The position numbers and the translations under genes are program-made. A stretch of DNA of 64,000 nt from positions 1 through 64,000 of the forward strand of contig NZ_LZIF01000049.1 of assembly GCF_001667145.1 (NCBI RefSeq), in the 5' to 3' direction. The DNA is from Mycobacterium sp. 852002-51971_SCH5477799-a (GTDB lineage Bacteria; Actinomycetota; Actinomycetes; Mycobacteriales; Mycobacteriaceae). Positions 33,859 through 42,991 of the stretch are shown here, piece after piece; within the stretch, counting starts at the first letter, position 1, and every line of letters begins with the position of its first letter. A model generated the notes under the pieces. That model searched no databases, was not told the origin of the DNA, and worked only from the letters and a program-made list of their open reading frames with translations.

Positions 33859-34148
33859 AGCCTGTCCATCTCGCGCACCATGCGGGCGTCCTCGAGGTAG
33901 GCGTAATGCCTCAGGTAGGGGTGCCGCGGCCGATTCGCTTCGGCGACCAGCTGTCGCAGCGCGGCCCCGATCCGGCTGCCGAGTGGGGAGCGGCGCGTGC
34001 GCTGGACGACGGCGGTGCCGAAGAGCACCTGCTGGGTACTGATCAGGACCGCTGGGGGTGCCGCCTCGACAGCGGGCGCTGCCGACGACGGTTGCGGTAT
34101 GGGCTGGGTATCGGGTGCGGTCCGGAGTCCCGTTGACGTGACCAGCAT
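33855..34148 (-). CDS. small soluble protein, Pro/Ala-rich with basic C-terminal domain, hypothetical
   Basis: From the ATG at 34148 this is 97 residues: a Pro/Ala-rich half (TQPIPQPSSAAPAVEAAPPA) and a C-terminal helical segment (IGAALRQLVAEANRPRHPYL, then EDARMVREMDRL). AAGGTGG lies before the ATG; an upstream start at 34229 is also open. The gene follows cstA and is translationally coupled to the 38-residue membrane protein. It does not resemble YbdD, the small partner of CstA in enterobacteria. Family not recognised. Confidence 0.6.
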   Translation of the reverse strand: MLVTSTGLRTAPDTQPIPQPSSAAPAVEAAPPAVLISTQQVLFGTAVVQRTRRSPLGSRIGAALRQLVAEANRPRHPYLRHYAYLEDARMVREMDRL

Positions 34149-34241
34149 TTCGTCCACCTTCTTCGTGCTGCGGTCCCGTCGACCAGGTAGGTCGGGCGGT
34201 GATGGACTGAACCTACGGTCGGCGATCACCAGTACGCACGC

Positions 34242-34253
34242 GTAGTCGACTAC
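34242..34253. promoter_or_regulatory. 12-bp perfect palindrome
   Basis: GTAGTCGACTAC lies in the short gap between cstA and the downstream small genes. It could be an operator for those genes, but with a single site and no assigned regulator this is tentative. Confidence 0.35.
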
Positions 34254-34292
34254 CTGTTGTGCGCGGCCGGCTACCGTATGTGGCTGGTACGG

Positions 34293-36572
34293 TCAACGCT
34301 CCTGGGCGCCGACGACCCCCGGAGTTGACGTCGGCGGCTGATCCCATTGCCGCTGCACCCCTCGCTCGGCGGCCGTGGGGATAAGGCCCGCCGGCGCGAA
34401 CCGTTTCGACGGCACCGGGTCGTCCTCGGTCAAGGGCCGGCTGAACTTACTGGCGGGACCGCGAATCGTCCCGAGCGCGACCACGATTCCGGCGGTCACC
34501 ACGATTACGGTGGTCACCGCGAAAAGGATCGACAGCGTGCCCTGGATGAAGGTATTCCTGATGACCTCGTCGAGCTGAGGCGCGTTGCTGGCCGAACCGA
34601 ATGCCGTCTTGCCCGCTTGCTTGGCCGCCAGGTACTTCGAGTGCTGCGCCCAAAAGCCGACGGCGGGATCAGAAGAGAAGATCTTCTGCCACGACGCGGT
34701 CAGCGTGACCGCGAGGTCCCACAGCAGGGGAATCCCCGGAATCCACGCCCACTTCAACTGGCCCTTCTTGATGACCACCACGGTGATGACGGTCAGTGAG
34801 ATCGCCGCGAGCAGCTGGTTGGCGATACCGAACAGCGGAAAAAGTGTGTTGATGCCGCCGAGCGGGTCGCTCACGCCCATCAGCAGGATGCCGCCCCAGG
34901 CGGCAACCACGGCCAGGCTGCAACCCCAGACGCCCGGGCGCCAACTAGGGTTTCGCAGCTTGGCCAGTGGGCCGCCGAAGTTGCCCAGCGCGTCGGAAAG
35001 CATGAAGCGGTTGACACGGGTGCCCGCGTCGAGAGTTGTCAGGATGAACAGTGCCTCGAACATGATCGCGAAGTGGTACCAGAAGGACTTGAGACCGGCG
35101 CCGCCGAACACCCGCTGCAGCACGTCGGCCATTCCCCACGCCAGCGTGGGAGCTCCGCCGGTGCGCGACACGATCGACTTCTCGCCGACGCTACTGGCGG
35201 CCTGGCTGATCTGGTCCGCGGTCGTCGGGGCGCCCGGCAATCCAAGTCCATTGACGTAATGCGCGGCGGTGGCCGGGGCGCCACCGGTCTGCGCCGTCGG
35301 CGCGTTGATGGTGAAGTACAGATGCTGGTCGAGGATCGACGCCGTAACCAGCGCCATGACCGCGACGAACGACTCGGTGATCATGCCGCCGTAGCCGATC
35401 ATTCGCATCTGGCTTTCCTTCTCCAGCAGCTTGGGCGTCGTCCCCGAAGAGATCAGCGCGTGGAAGCCGGACAGCGCGCCGCACGCGATCGTGATGAACA
35501 AGAAGGGGAACAGCGAGCCGGCGAACACCGGGCCGTTGCCCCGGGTGGCGAACTGCGAGATCGCGGATGCCTGCATCTCCGGCCGTGCGATGCAGACACC
35601 GACGGCGAGCAGCCCGATGGCGCCGACCTTCATGAACGTCGACAGGTAGTCGCGCGGCGCTAACAGCACCCAGACCGGCAGCACGGACGCGGCGAAACCA
35701 TAACCGATGAGGCACCAGCACAGCGTGACCGGAGACAGCGTGAACCACGATGCGCCCCAACGTGTTTCGGCGACCCAATGGCCGGACACCACCGCGAGCA
35801 GGAGCAGCGCGAAACCGATCACTGATACTTCCGATACGCGGCCGGGACGCAGCCACCGCAGGTAGCAACCCATGAACAGGGCGATGGGGATGGTCATGGC
35901 TATCGAGAAGACACCCCACGGGCTCTGGGCCAGCGCCCGCACCACGATCAGCGCCAGCACCCCGATCAGGATCACCATGATGACGAGCACCCCGACGAGG
36001 GCGGCGGCCCCGCCCACGGCGCCGAGCTCGTCGCGGACCATCTCGCCAAGGGATCGGCCACGCCGCCGGGTGGAGATCCACAACACCAGGTAGTCCTGCA
36101 CGCAGCCGCCGAACACTGCGCCGATGACGATCCAGATGCTGCCCGGCAGATAGCCCATCTGCATGGCCAGCACCGGGCCGACGAGCGGACCGGCCCCGGC
36201 GATGGCGGCGAAATGATGGCCGAACAGCACCCGCCGGTCGGTCGGCACGAAGTCGGTGCCGTCCTCGAGAAACTCGGCGGGCGTGGCGTGGTCGTCGCGC
36301 GGACGGACGATCTTCATCTCGATCAACCGCGCATAGAACCGGTACCCGATGATGTACGTGCAGATCGCCGCGACGACGATCCATACGGCGTTGACCGTCT
36401 CGCCCCGGGCGAACGCGATGATCGCCCAGGCGACGGCGCCGAGGACCGCGACGACGCCGAACACGATCCGGTGCCGTGCGGTGATAGGGGAGCGGTCGAT
36501 GACGGCCACGGGTGGCAGGTCTTCGTCGGTGTGGATGTAGCTGACGTCGTCGCCGTGCTCGCTGACCGCCAC
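34293..36572 (-). CDS. cstA: CstA-type peptide/pyruvate transporter
   Basis: This 759-residue, multi-helix inner-membrane protein is close to the length of M. tuberculosis CstA (Rv3063). The CstA N-terminal core is visible: GYRFYARLIEMKIVRPRDD, TPAEFLEDGTDFVPTDRRVL, GHHFAAIAGAGPLVGPVLA, then VQDYLVLWISTRRRGRS. The family imports peptides or pyruvate during carbon starvation. The GTG at 36572 gives the expected length; the frame is open 225 bases further upstream but that part is not conserved in character. It lies just downstream of ligB on the same strand, as in M. tuberculosis. Confidence 0.94.
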   Translation of the reverse strand: MAVSEHGDDVSYIHTDEDLPPVAVIDRSPITARHRIVFGVVAVLGAVAWAIIAFARGETVNAVWIVVAAICTYIIGYRFYARLIEMKIVRPRDDHATPAEFLEDGTDFVPTDRRVLFGHHFAAIAGAGPLVGPVLAMQMGYLPGSIWIVIGAVFGGCVQDYLVLWISTRRRGRSLGEMVRDELGAVGGAAALVGVLVIMVILIGVLALIVVRALAQSPWGVFSIAMTIPIALFMGCYLRWLRPGRVSEVSVIGFALLLLAVVSGHWVAETRWGASWFTLSPVTLCWCLIGYGFAASVLPVWVLLAPRDYLSTFMKVGAIGLLAVGVCIARPEMQASAISQFATRGNGPVFAGSLFPFLFITIACGALSGFHALISSGTTPKLLEKESQMRMIGYGGMITESFVAVMALVTASILDQHLYFTINAPTAQTGGAPATAAHYVNGLGLPGAPTTADQISQAASSVGEKSIVSRTGGAPTLAWGMADVLQRVFGGAGLKSFWYHFAIMFEALFILTTLDAGTRVNRFMLSDALGNFGGPLAKLRNPSWRPGVWGCSLAVVAAWGGILLMGVSDPLGGINTLFPLFGIANQLLAAISLTVITVVVIKKGQLKWAWIPGIPLLWDLAVTLTASWQKIFSSDPAVGFWAQHSKYLAAKQAGKTAFGSASNAPQLDEVIRNTFIQGTLSILFAVTTVIVVTAGIVVALGTIRGPASKFSRPLTEDDPVPSKRFAPAGLIPTAAERGVQRQWDQPPTSTPGVVGAQER

Positions 36573-36624
36573 GGCGGAAACCCTACGCGCGCACAACCGA
36601 CCGCGCCTGTTCAGAAAGCCTGGT

Positions 36625-38166
36625 TCAGTACAGCGCGCGCACGGCGTCGATGGTGTCGGCTTCGGCGGGGCTCTTGTCGTCGCGGTAGCGCACCACGCGG
36701 GCGAACCGCAACGCCAGCCCACCGGGGTAGCGCGACGAGTTCTGTACGCCATCCAGAGCGATTTCGACCACCTGCTCGGGGCGCACCTGGACGACATGAC
36801 CGTCCGTCGCGCCGATGGCGAGTTCGCTGAACCGGGCGGTCTGCCAGTCCAGCATGGCGTCGGTCATGCCCTTGAAAGTCTTTCCCACCATGATGAATTC
36901 GCCGTTGGCCGGGTCGCGCGCACCCAGGTGGATGTTGGAGAGTTTGCCGTGGCGGCGCCCCGACCCCCACTCCACCGCGAGCACCACCAGATCCAATGTG
37001 TGCACGGGCTTGACCTTCAGCCAGCCCGCTCCCCGGCGCCCGGCCTGGTACGGCGTGTCGGGCGCCTTGGCCATCACACCCTCGTGGCCGGCGGCCAGCG
37101 TCGCGTCCAGGAACGCACCCGCCTCCGCGGGGTCGGCGGTGAGAAGCCGATCGACCCGCTGCGCTGCCGGCACCAATGCGTCGAGGGCGGTCAGCCTCTC
37201 GACGGTCGGCGCGTCGAGCAGGTCGACGCCGTCGCGGTGCAGGACGTCGAAGAAGAACACCGAAAGCCGTTGTGCGGCAACGGCTGCAGCGATGTCGACG
37301 GAGCGGCCGAATCGTGAGGCGGTGACCTGGAAGCGGTGCGGCCGGTTGTCGGGTCGCAGCGCGATGGCCTCGCCGTCGGCGATGAGATTGTCCACCGGCA
37401 GCGCCAGCGTCGCCTCCACCACTTCGGGCAGCCGGGCGGTGACGTCGTCGAGGCTTCTGGTGTAGACGGTGACCTCGTCACCGGCGCGGTGGATCTGTAC
37501 CCGCGCGCCGTCCAGCTTGGCTTCGAAAATCGCGTGCCCGCCGTGGCGTTCGATCGCCTCGGCCACGCTCGTCGCGGTCTGGGCCAGCATCGGGCCGACC
37601 GGCCGGCCGACCCGTAGGGTGAACGCGTCCAGCGCCGAGGCCGAGCCGGACAACGGACCGGCCAGGGATGCCGCCGCCACCGCCGGCAGGTCCCCGCCCA
37701 GCATCGCCGCGCGCTGCACGGCGGCGGCCGGGATGCCGGCGGCCTTCGCCACGGCGTCGGCCATGATCCCGGCCAGTGCGCCCTGGCGGAGTTCGCCGCC
37801 GAGGAGCCGCAACAGAAACGTCTGTTCGGTGTCGGTGGCTGCGGCGAACAGGGTGCTCAGGAGCGCGGCGCGGCGCGCCTGCGCGCCCGTGCCCGCCACG
37901 GCGCCGATGTCGGAGAAGGTCGCATCGACGCCCGCGACGGTCAGCGATGCGTGGGCGGCCGCCGGCGGGCGCGAGCGCAGCGCCGCCCACCCCACGCCGA
38001 TCTGGCGCTGCCGCAACTCACCGGAAAGCCACGACACCACGATGGCGACCACCGCGGCATCGGGTGCGGCACGGGTCAGCAGGTCGGCGATCCGGGCGAC
38101 CTTCATCAGCCGCGACGACGTGCTCCCGACGTCGTCAGACGTCGTCGCCACGTCGAGGAGGAGCAC
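36625..38166 (-). CDS. ligB: ATP-dependent DNA ligase LigB
   Basis: This 513-residue protein matches M. tuberculosis LigB (Rv3062) in length and layout: an N-terminal alpha-helical domain, the adenylation domain with the nucleotidyl-Lys in [13 protein letters not shown] (about residue 213), [25 protein letters not shown] and [14 protein letters not shown], and a C-terminal OB-fold domain ending AVRALY. It seals nicks using ATP and is not the essential NAD-dependent LigA. It is divergent from the SDR gene at 38278, with a GTAACGTTAC palindrome between them. Confidence 0.97.
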   Translation of the reverse strand: MLLLDVATTSDDVGSTSSRLMKVARIADLLTRAAPDAAVVAIVVSWLSGELRQRQIGVGWAALRSRPPAAAHASLTVAGVDATFSDIGAVAGTGAQARRAALLSTLFAAATDTEQTFLLRLLGGELRQGALAGIMADAVAKAAGIPAAAVQRAAMLGGDLPAVAAASLAGPLSGSASALDAFTLRVGRPVGPMLAQTATSVAEAIERHGGHAIFEAKLDGARVQIHRAGDEVTVYTRSLDDVTARLPEVVEATLALPVDNLIADGEAIALRPDNRPHRFQVTASRFGRSVDIAAAVAAQRLSVFFFDVLHRDGVDLLDAPTVERLTALDALVPAAQRVDRLLTADPAEAGAFLDATLAAGHEGVMAKAPDTPYQAGRRGAGWLKVKPVHTLDLVVLAVEWGSGRRHGKLSNIHLGARDPANGEFIMVGKTFKGMTDAMLDWQTARFSELAIGATDGHVVQVRPEQVVEIALDGVQNSSRYPGGLALRFARVVRYRDDKSPAEADTIDAVRALY

Positions 38167-38227
38167 GGTTGCCAGCTTGGCATGGCTCGGTGACAGGCCT
38201 GAAGAGCGGACACGCTAGCGTGCCTAC

Positions 38228-38237
38228 GTAACGTTAC
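38228..38237. promoter_or_regulatory. 10-bp palindrome in the ligB/SDR divergent promoter
   Basis: GTAACGTTAC is a perfect palindrome about 60 bases upstream of ligB and 40 bases upstream of the SDR gene. Position and symmetry suggest an operator. No regulator gene is adjacent. Confidence 0.35.
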
Positions 38238-38277
38238 AGATCGCAGGGATTCTGACAACCACAAAGGAGACGCCCGG

Positions 38278-39045
38278 ATGGAGATCAGTGGGAAGAAGGT
38301 CGTCGTCATCGGCGGCGCATCGGGAATGGGCCGTGCCAGCGCCGAGCTGCTGCACGAACGCGGTGCGGATGTCGCCATCCTGGACCGCGAGGGCTCCGAC
38401 GGTAAGACCGTCGCCGAGGGCGTCGGGGGTACCTTCTACCCGGTTGACGTCACCGACTTCACCGGGACCGAAGAGACGCTGCAGACCGCGGTCGACAAGC
38501 TCGGCGGGCTGCACGTCGTGATCACCACCGCGGGTGGCGGAATCGCCAAGCGGACGCTGACCAAATCGGGTCCGCACGACCTCGAGTCCTTCCAGTCCGT
38601 GATCGACCTGAACCTGATCGCCACCTTCAACATCAGCCGGCTGGCCGCCGCGCACATGGCCAAGAACGAGCCCGAAGACCCCGACACCGGGGAGCGCGGC
38701 GTCATCATCAACACCGCCTCCATCGCGGCCTTCGAGGGCCAGATCGGGCAGGTCGCATACACCGCCGCCAAGGCGGGGATCGCCGGGATGTGCCTGACGA
38801 TGGCCCGCGACCTCGGCTCGGTGGGCATCCGCGTGCTGGGAATCGCCCCGAGCCTGTTCGCGACGGGTCTGACCCAGGGCATCCCCGACGAGTTCGCCAC
38901 GCAGCTGACCAAGGACGCGGCCTTCCCCAAGCGCCTCGGCCGTCCCGAGGAGTACGCCAAGCTGGTCGCCGCCATCGTGGACAACCCGATGCTCAACGGC
39001 CAATGCCTGCGCCTGGACGCCGGGCAGCGGTTCGCGCCGAAGTAG
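38278..39045 (+). CDS. short-chain dehydrogenase (3-hydroxyacyl-CoA dehydrogenase-like)
   Basis: This 255-residue SDR has IGGASGMG near the N-terminus, TTAGGG, INTASIAAFEGQIGQVAY with YTAAK, and IAPSLFATGLTQGIPDEF. The AFEGQIGQVAYTAAKAG pattern is typical of type II (HSD10-like) 3-hydroxyacyl-CoA dehydrogenases. The ATG at 38278 has AAAGGAG upstream. It precedes fadE22 on the same strand but is separated by a hairpin and a separate promoter-like motif. Likely a beta-oxidation dehydrogenase. Confidence 0.93.
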   Translation: MEISGKKVVVIGGASGMGRASAELLHERGADVAILDREGSDGKTVAEGVGGTFYPVDVTDFTGTEETLQTAVDKLGGLHVVITTAGGGIAKRTLTKSGPHDLESFQSVIDLNLIATFNISRLAAAHMAKNEPEDPDTGERGVIINTASIAAFEGQIGQVAYTAAKAGIAGMCLTMARDLGSVGIRVLGIAPSLFATGLTQGIPDEFATQLTKDAAFPKRLGRPEEYAKLVAAIVDNPMLNGQCLRLDAGQRFAPK

Positions 39046-39075
39046 ACGCCCCCGGTTGGGGCCCTCCTCGCATTA

Positions 39076-39085
39076 AGTACACTCT
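39076..39085. promoter_or_regulatory. AGTACACTCT motif upstream of fadE22 (copy 1)
   Basis: The ten bases AGTACACTCT recur exactly at 41732-41741 in the DUF35/thiolase-like divergent promoter. Flanking bases are similar (TTA-rich on both sides). This is a candidate binding site for the GntR protein encoded at 42992. Confidence 0.5.
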
Positions 39086-39095
39086 TTAGGCAGCC

Positions 39096-39120
39096 GCCCC
39101 GCTTCCCCTCGAAGCGGGGC
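39096..39120. terminator. strong hairpin between the SDR gene and fadE22
   Basis: GCCCCGCTTC at 39096-39105 pairs perfectly with 39111-39120 across a five-base loop. It lacks a T-run, as many mycobacterial terminators do. It lies after the AGTACACTCT motif and before fadE22, so it could instead be a leader hairpin of the fadE22 mRNA. Confidence 0.5.
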
Positions 39121-39218
39121 AGGCCACCCAGCTTCAGCTCCGACGATGCGGGCCGCGCGGCGGCCCGAGGGAGCGGGACAATCGAACCCGGCTGGCATGC
39201 GGCGCGAGGAGGGCCCTC

Positions 39219-41384
39219 ATGGGTATCGCAATAACCGACGACCATCGTGAACTCGCCGAGGTGGCCCGCGGGTTCTTGACCTCGCAGAAGGCGCGCTGGG
39301 CGGCGCGATCGCTGCTCGACGCCTCCGACGAGCCACGCCCCGGGTTCTGGCAGAACCTGGCCGAGCTGGGATGGCTGGGCCTGCACGTCGACGAGGAGTA
39401 CGGCGGCTCAGGATTCGGGCTGCCCGAACTGGTCGTCGTGATAGAAGAACTCGGTCGCACGGTCGCGCCCGGGCCTTTCGTACCCACCGTGATCGCGTCC
39501 GCGGTGATCGCCAAAGATGGCACCGCCGAACAGAAGTCGCGCCTGCTGCCCGGCCTGATCGACGGAACCGGCACCGCGGGTGTCGGGCTGGACAGCCAGG
39601 TGGAGGTCAATGACGGCGTGGCCGACGGTGAGGCCGGAATCGTCCTGGGCGCCGGGCTGGCCGAGCTGCTGCTGATCGCCGCGGGTGACGACGTGCTGGT
39701 GATCGAACGTGGCCGCGAGGGTGTCTCGGTCGAGGTGCCGGAGAACTTCGATCCGACGCGCCGGTCCGGACGCGTCCGCTTGGAAAACGTGCGGGTGTCC
39801 GACGACGACATCCTGACAGGAGCGCGCCAATCGGCGTTGGCCCGCGCCCGCACGCTGCTGGCCGCCGAGGCGGTGGGCGGGGCGTCGGACTGCGTCGACA
39901 CCGCCGTCGACTACGCGAAGGTGCGCCAGCAGTTCGGGCGCACCATCGCCACCTTCCAGGCCGTCAAGCATCACTGCGCGAACATGTTGGTGGGCGCGGA
40001 GTCCGGGATCGCGGCCGTGTGGGACGCCGCCCGCGCGGCGGGTGAGGACGAGGAGCAATTCCGGCTGATCGCCGCGGTCGCCGCGGCGCTGGCCTTACCG
40101 GCCTACGTCCGCAATGCCGAGCTGAACGTCCAAGTACACGGCGGCATCGGCTTCACCTGGGAGCACGACGCGCACCTGCACCTGCGCCGGGCGGTGGTCA
40201 GCGCGGCGCTGTTCGGCGGCGAATCGCCGGCCGCCGACGTCTTCGAGCGCACCGCCGCCGGCGTCGCCCGCGAGAACAGCCTCGACCTACCGCCGGAAGC
40301 CGAAGAACTGCGCACCGGCATCCGCGCCGACGCCGCCGAGATCGCCGCCCTGGACAAAGAAGCCCAGCGCGACAAACTGATCGAGACCGGCTACGTGATG
40401 CCGCACTGGCCCAAGCCGTGGGGACGCGCGGCCGACGCCGTCGCGCAGCTCGTGATCGAGGAGGAGTTCCGCGCGGCCGGCATCAAGCGGCCCGACTACG
40501 GGATCACCGGCTGGGTGATCCTGACCCTGATCCAGTACGGAACGCCTTGGCAGATCGAACGATTCGTGGAGAAGGCGCTGCGCAAGGACGAGATTTGGTG
40601 CCAGCTGTTCTCCGAGCCCGACGCCGGTTCGGACGCCGCGTCCATCAAGACGCGCGCCACCCGGGTGGACGGCGGCTGGAAGATCAACGGCCAGAAGGTA
40701 TGGACCAGCGGAGCGCACTATTGTGCGCGCGGCCTCGCCACGGTGCGCACCGACCCCGACGCCCCGAAGCACGCCGGCATCACGACGGTGATCGTCGACA
40801 TGAAGGCGCCCGAGGTGGAGGTGCGCCCGCTGCGCCAGATGACCGGCGGCTCGGACTTCAACGAGGTCTTCTTCAACGACCTGTTCGTTCCCGACGAGGA
40901 CGTCGTCGGGACGCCCAACTCGGGGTGGACGGTCGCGCGGGCGACGCTGGGCAACGAGCGGGTCAGCATCGGCGGCAGCGGATCGTTCTACGAGGGGCTG
41001 GCCAACCAACTCGTGCAGCTCACCGAGCAGCGCCCGGATCGGTTGGCGGGCGGGCGAGTTCGGGTCGGCTTGTATCTGGCCGAGGAAACCGCGCTGCGGT
41101 TGCTGAACCTGCGCCGCGCCGCCCGCAGCGTCGAAGGCGCGGGTCCCGGCCCGGAGGGCAACGTCACCAAGCTCAAGCTGGCCGAACACATGGTGGAGGG
41201 CGCCGCGATCATGGCGGCGCTGCTGGGTCCGGACGTCGCGCTGACCGACGGTCCCGGTGCCATGGCCGGCCGGCTGATGATGGGGGCCCGCGGCATGGCG
41301 ATCGCCGGCGGCACGTCGGAAGTGACGCGCAATCAGATCGCCGAGCGGATCCTCGGCATGCCGCGTGACCCGCTGATCAACTAG
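39219..41384 (+). CDS. fadE22: FadE22, double-domain acyl-CoA dehydrogenase
   Basis: The 721 residues have the same length and order as M. tuberculosis FadE22 (Rv3061c). Two acyl-CoA dehydrogenase modules are fused. The first, about 1-370, has VDYAKVRQQFGRTIATFQAVKHH and VHGGIGFTWEHD. The second, about 375-721, has WCQLFSEPDAGSDAAS, INGQKVWTSGAHY and MAIAGGTSEVTRNQIAERIL. In related fused enzymes one half keeps the active site and the other is structural. GAGGAGG precedes the ATG. The stop shares the bases CTAG with the convergent DUF35 gene. Confidence 0.96.
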   Translation: MGIAITDDHRELAEVARGFLTSQKARWAARSLLDASDEPRPGFWQNLAELGWLGLHVDEEYGGSGFGLPELVVVIEELGRTVAPGPFVPTVIASAVIAKDGTAEQKSRLLPGLIDGTGTAGVGLDSQVEVNDGVADGEAGIVLGAGLAELLLIAAGDDVLVIERGREGVSVEVPENFDPTRRSGRVRLENVRVSDDDILTGARQSALARARTLLAAEAVGGASDCVDTAVDYAKVRQQFGRTIATFQAVKHHCANMLVGAESGIAAVWDAARAAGEDEEQFRLIAAVAAALALPAYVRNAELNVQVHGGIGFTWEHDAHLHLRRAVVSAALFGGESPAADVFERTAAGVARENSLDLPPEAEELRTGIRADAAEIAALDKEAQRDKLIETGYVMPHWPKPWGRAADAVAQLVIEEEFRAAGIKRPDYGITGWVILTLIQYGTPWQIERFVEKALRKDEIWCQLFSEPDAGSDAASIKTRATRVDGGWKINGQKVWTSGAHYCARGLATVRTDPDAPKHAGITTVIVDMKAPEVEVRPLRQMTGGSDFNEVFFNDLFVPDEDVVGTPNSGWTVARATLGNERVSIGGSGSFYEGLANQLVQLTEQRPDRLAGGRVRVGLYLAEETALRLLNLRRAARSVEGAGPGPEGNVTKLKLAEHMVEGAAIMAALLGPDVALTDGPGAMAGRLMMGARGMAIAGGTSEVTRNQIAERILGMPRDPLIN

Positions 41385-41722
41385 GGGTCAGGCGGCGCGA
41401 ATTGCGCCGCGCCGCCGCTGCCGCGTTGCGGCCGCAGAGCGACGGGCATGCCGCAACTCACCGAATCCGGTTCGCAGTCAACGATATTGGCGGCGACCCG
41501 CAGCCCGCTCTGTTCGGCGAGCTCGACGATCGCGATAACGTACGGGGTGGGGATCTCCGGGTTGTACGGGTGATGGTTGACCGTGTAGCTGAACACTGTG
41601 CCCTGCCCGGAGACCACCCGCGCCTCCAGCGTGCCCCCGCATTCGCGGCATACGCCGCTGGCCGGATGCACCCAGCGCGCGCAGTCCTCGCAGTACTCGA
41701 TGAGCAGCGGCCCGTCTGACAC
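41381..41722 (-). CDS. Zn-ribbon/OB-fold DUF35 protein
   Basis: The 113 residues comprise a zinc ribbon (Cys pairs in YCEDCARW and CRECGG) followed by an OB-fold-like domain with VVSGQGTVFSYTVNHHPYNPEIPTPY reduced to its core GTVFSYTV and PYVIAIVEL. DUF35 proteins bind acyl-CoA and pair with thiolase-like enzymes; ChsH2 with Ltp2 is the best-known mycobacterial case. The GTG at 41722 gives the usual N-terminus; the frame is open further but non-conserved. It is divergent from a thiolase-like gene, with a shared promoter at 41723-41775. Confidence 0.88.
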   Translation of the reverse strand: MSDGPLLIEYCEDCARWVHPASGVCRECGGTLEARVVSGQGTVFSYTVNHHPYNPEIPTPYVIAIVELAEQSGLRVAANIVDCEPDSVSCGMPVALRPQRGSGGAAQFAPPDP

Positions 41723-41731
41723 GACGAATAC

Positions 41732-41741
41732 AGTACACTCT
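41732..41741. promoter_or_regulatory. AGTACACTCT motif in the DUF35/thiolase-like divergent promoter (copy 2)
   Basis: This is identical to bases 39076-39085 upstream of fadE22. It lies in the 53-bp gap between the two divergent genes, where one bound regulator could control both. Confidence 0.5.
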
Positions 41742-41775
41742 ATTGATTCGGAGCTTGGTCTGACGGGCGGTGTGC

Positions 41776-42969
41776 ATGACGCATTTCGAAAAAGACGCGA
41801 TCCTGTCCGGCATCGGGATCTCACGAATCGGCCGCCGCACCGGCATCCCGGGCCTGGAGCTGACCATGGAGGCGGTGCGCGCCGCCATCGAGGACGCCGG
41901 GCTGGCCCCGACCGACATCGACGGCATCGCCACCCTGGGTGACACACCCGCGGCGGACGTCAACGCCCAGCTGCGCATCGATGCCGCGGACTGCGGATCG
42001 GGCTTCGGCACCGGCGGCCTGCTCTCGCCGGTGATGTCGGCCTGTCGCGCGGTCTCCGAACGCCGCGCCCGCCACGTCGTGGTGTACCGGACGATACAAA
42101 TGCTCGGCGGCACGGTCCCGGTCAAGCAGGAAGAGAACGCGCCGGCGCCGCCGCTGGCGCGGATGTTCGAAACACCCGAAGGTGAGCCGAAGCCCGCCGT
42201 TGGTGCGATGGACGACGTCAACGATCTCGTTGCGGCGCATGCCTATTCCGCCGCCAATTGGCTGGCGCTCAACTGCCGTCGCCACATGGACCTGTACGGA
42301 ACCACCAAAGAACAGCTGGGCTGGATAGCGCTCAACGGCAGGCGCAATGCGGCGTTGAATCCCCGTGCCGTCTACCGGGATCCGATGACGATGGCCGACT
42401 ACCTGGGCGCTCGGCTGGTGTCCACCCCACTGGGGCTGCTGGACTGCGACGTCCCGATCGACGGCTCGATCGCGGTGGTGGTCTCGCACGCGGAGCACGC
42501 CGCCGACTGCCCGCACCGCGCGGTGAAGGTGGAGGCGATCGGTGGGTCCGATGGAGCAGGCGGCTGGTTTCACCGCGCCGACTACCCGAAGATGGCGATG
42601 TCGGACGCCGCGGCGCAGATGTGGTCACGCACGGCGTTGAAGCCCACCGACCTGCAGGTCGCCCAGTTGTACGACGGATTCACCTATCTCACTCTGGCCT
42701 GGCTGGAAGCGCTCGGGGTCTGCGGCGACGGCGAGGGCGGCCCGTTCGTCGAGGGCGGGGCGCGGATCGCCCGCGACGGGCATCTGCCGCTGAACACCTA
42801 CGGCGGCCAACTTTCGGCCGGGCGCATGCACGGCTACTGGGCGCTGCACGAAGGGTGCCTGCAGTTGCGCGGCGACGCGGGCGAGCGGCAGGTGTCGCGT
42901 CGCCCCGAGGTGGGTGTCGTCTCCGTCGGCGGCGGGCCCGTCGCGGGGTGCATGCTGTTGACCTGTTGA
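41776..42969 (+). CDS. thiolase-like lipid-transfer protein (Ltp2-type)
   Basis: This 397-residue protein has the SCP-x/Ltp thiolase fold: AILSGIGISRIGRRTG, IEDAGLAPTDIDGIATLGD, CDVPIDGSIAVVV, VAQLYDGFTYLTLAWLEALG and LNTYGGQLSAGRMHGYWALHEG. Where active thiolases have the nucleophilic Cys it reads CGSGFGTGG, so thiolytic cleavage is unlikely. Non-thiolytic relatives such as Ltp2 catalyse retro-aldol cleavage with a DUF35 partner, and such a partner is encoded divergently here. The ATG at 41776 is preferred to GTG 41770. The GntR gene follows after 22 bases. Confidence 0.88.
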   Translation: MTHFEKDAILSGIGISRIGRRTGIPGLELTMEAVRAAIEDAGLAPTDIDGIATLGDTPAADVNAQLRIDAADCGSGFGTGGLLSPVMSACRAVSERRARHVVVYRTIQMLGGTVPVKQEENAPAPPLARMFETPEGEPKPAVGAMDDVNDLVAAHAYSAANWLALNCRRHMDLYGTTKEQLGWIALNGRRNAALNPRAVYRDPMTMADYLGARLVSTPLGLLDCDVPIDGSIAVVVSHAEHAADCPHRAVKVEAIGGSDGAGGWFHRADYPKMAMSDAAAQMWSRTALKPTDLQVAQLYDGFTYLTLAWLEALGVCGDGEGGPFVEGGARIARDGHLPLNTYGGQLSAGRMHGYWALHEGCLQLRGDAGERQVSRRPEVGVVSVGGGPVAGCMLLTC

Positions 42970-42991
42970 CCACGAGCGCGATCGAGCTCAG

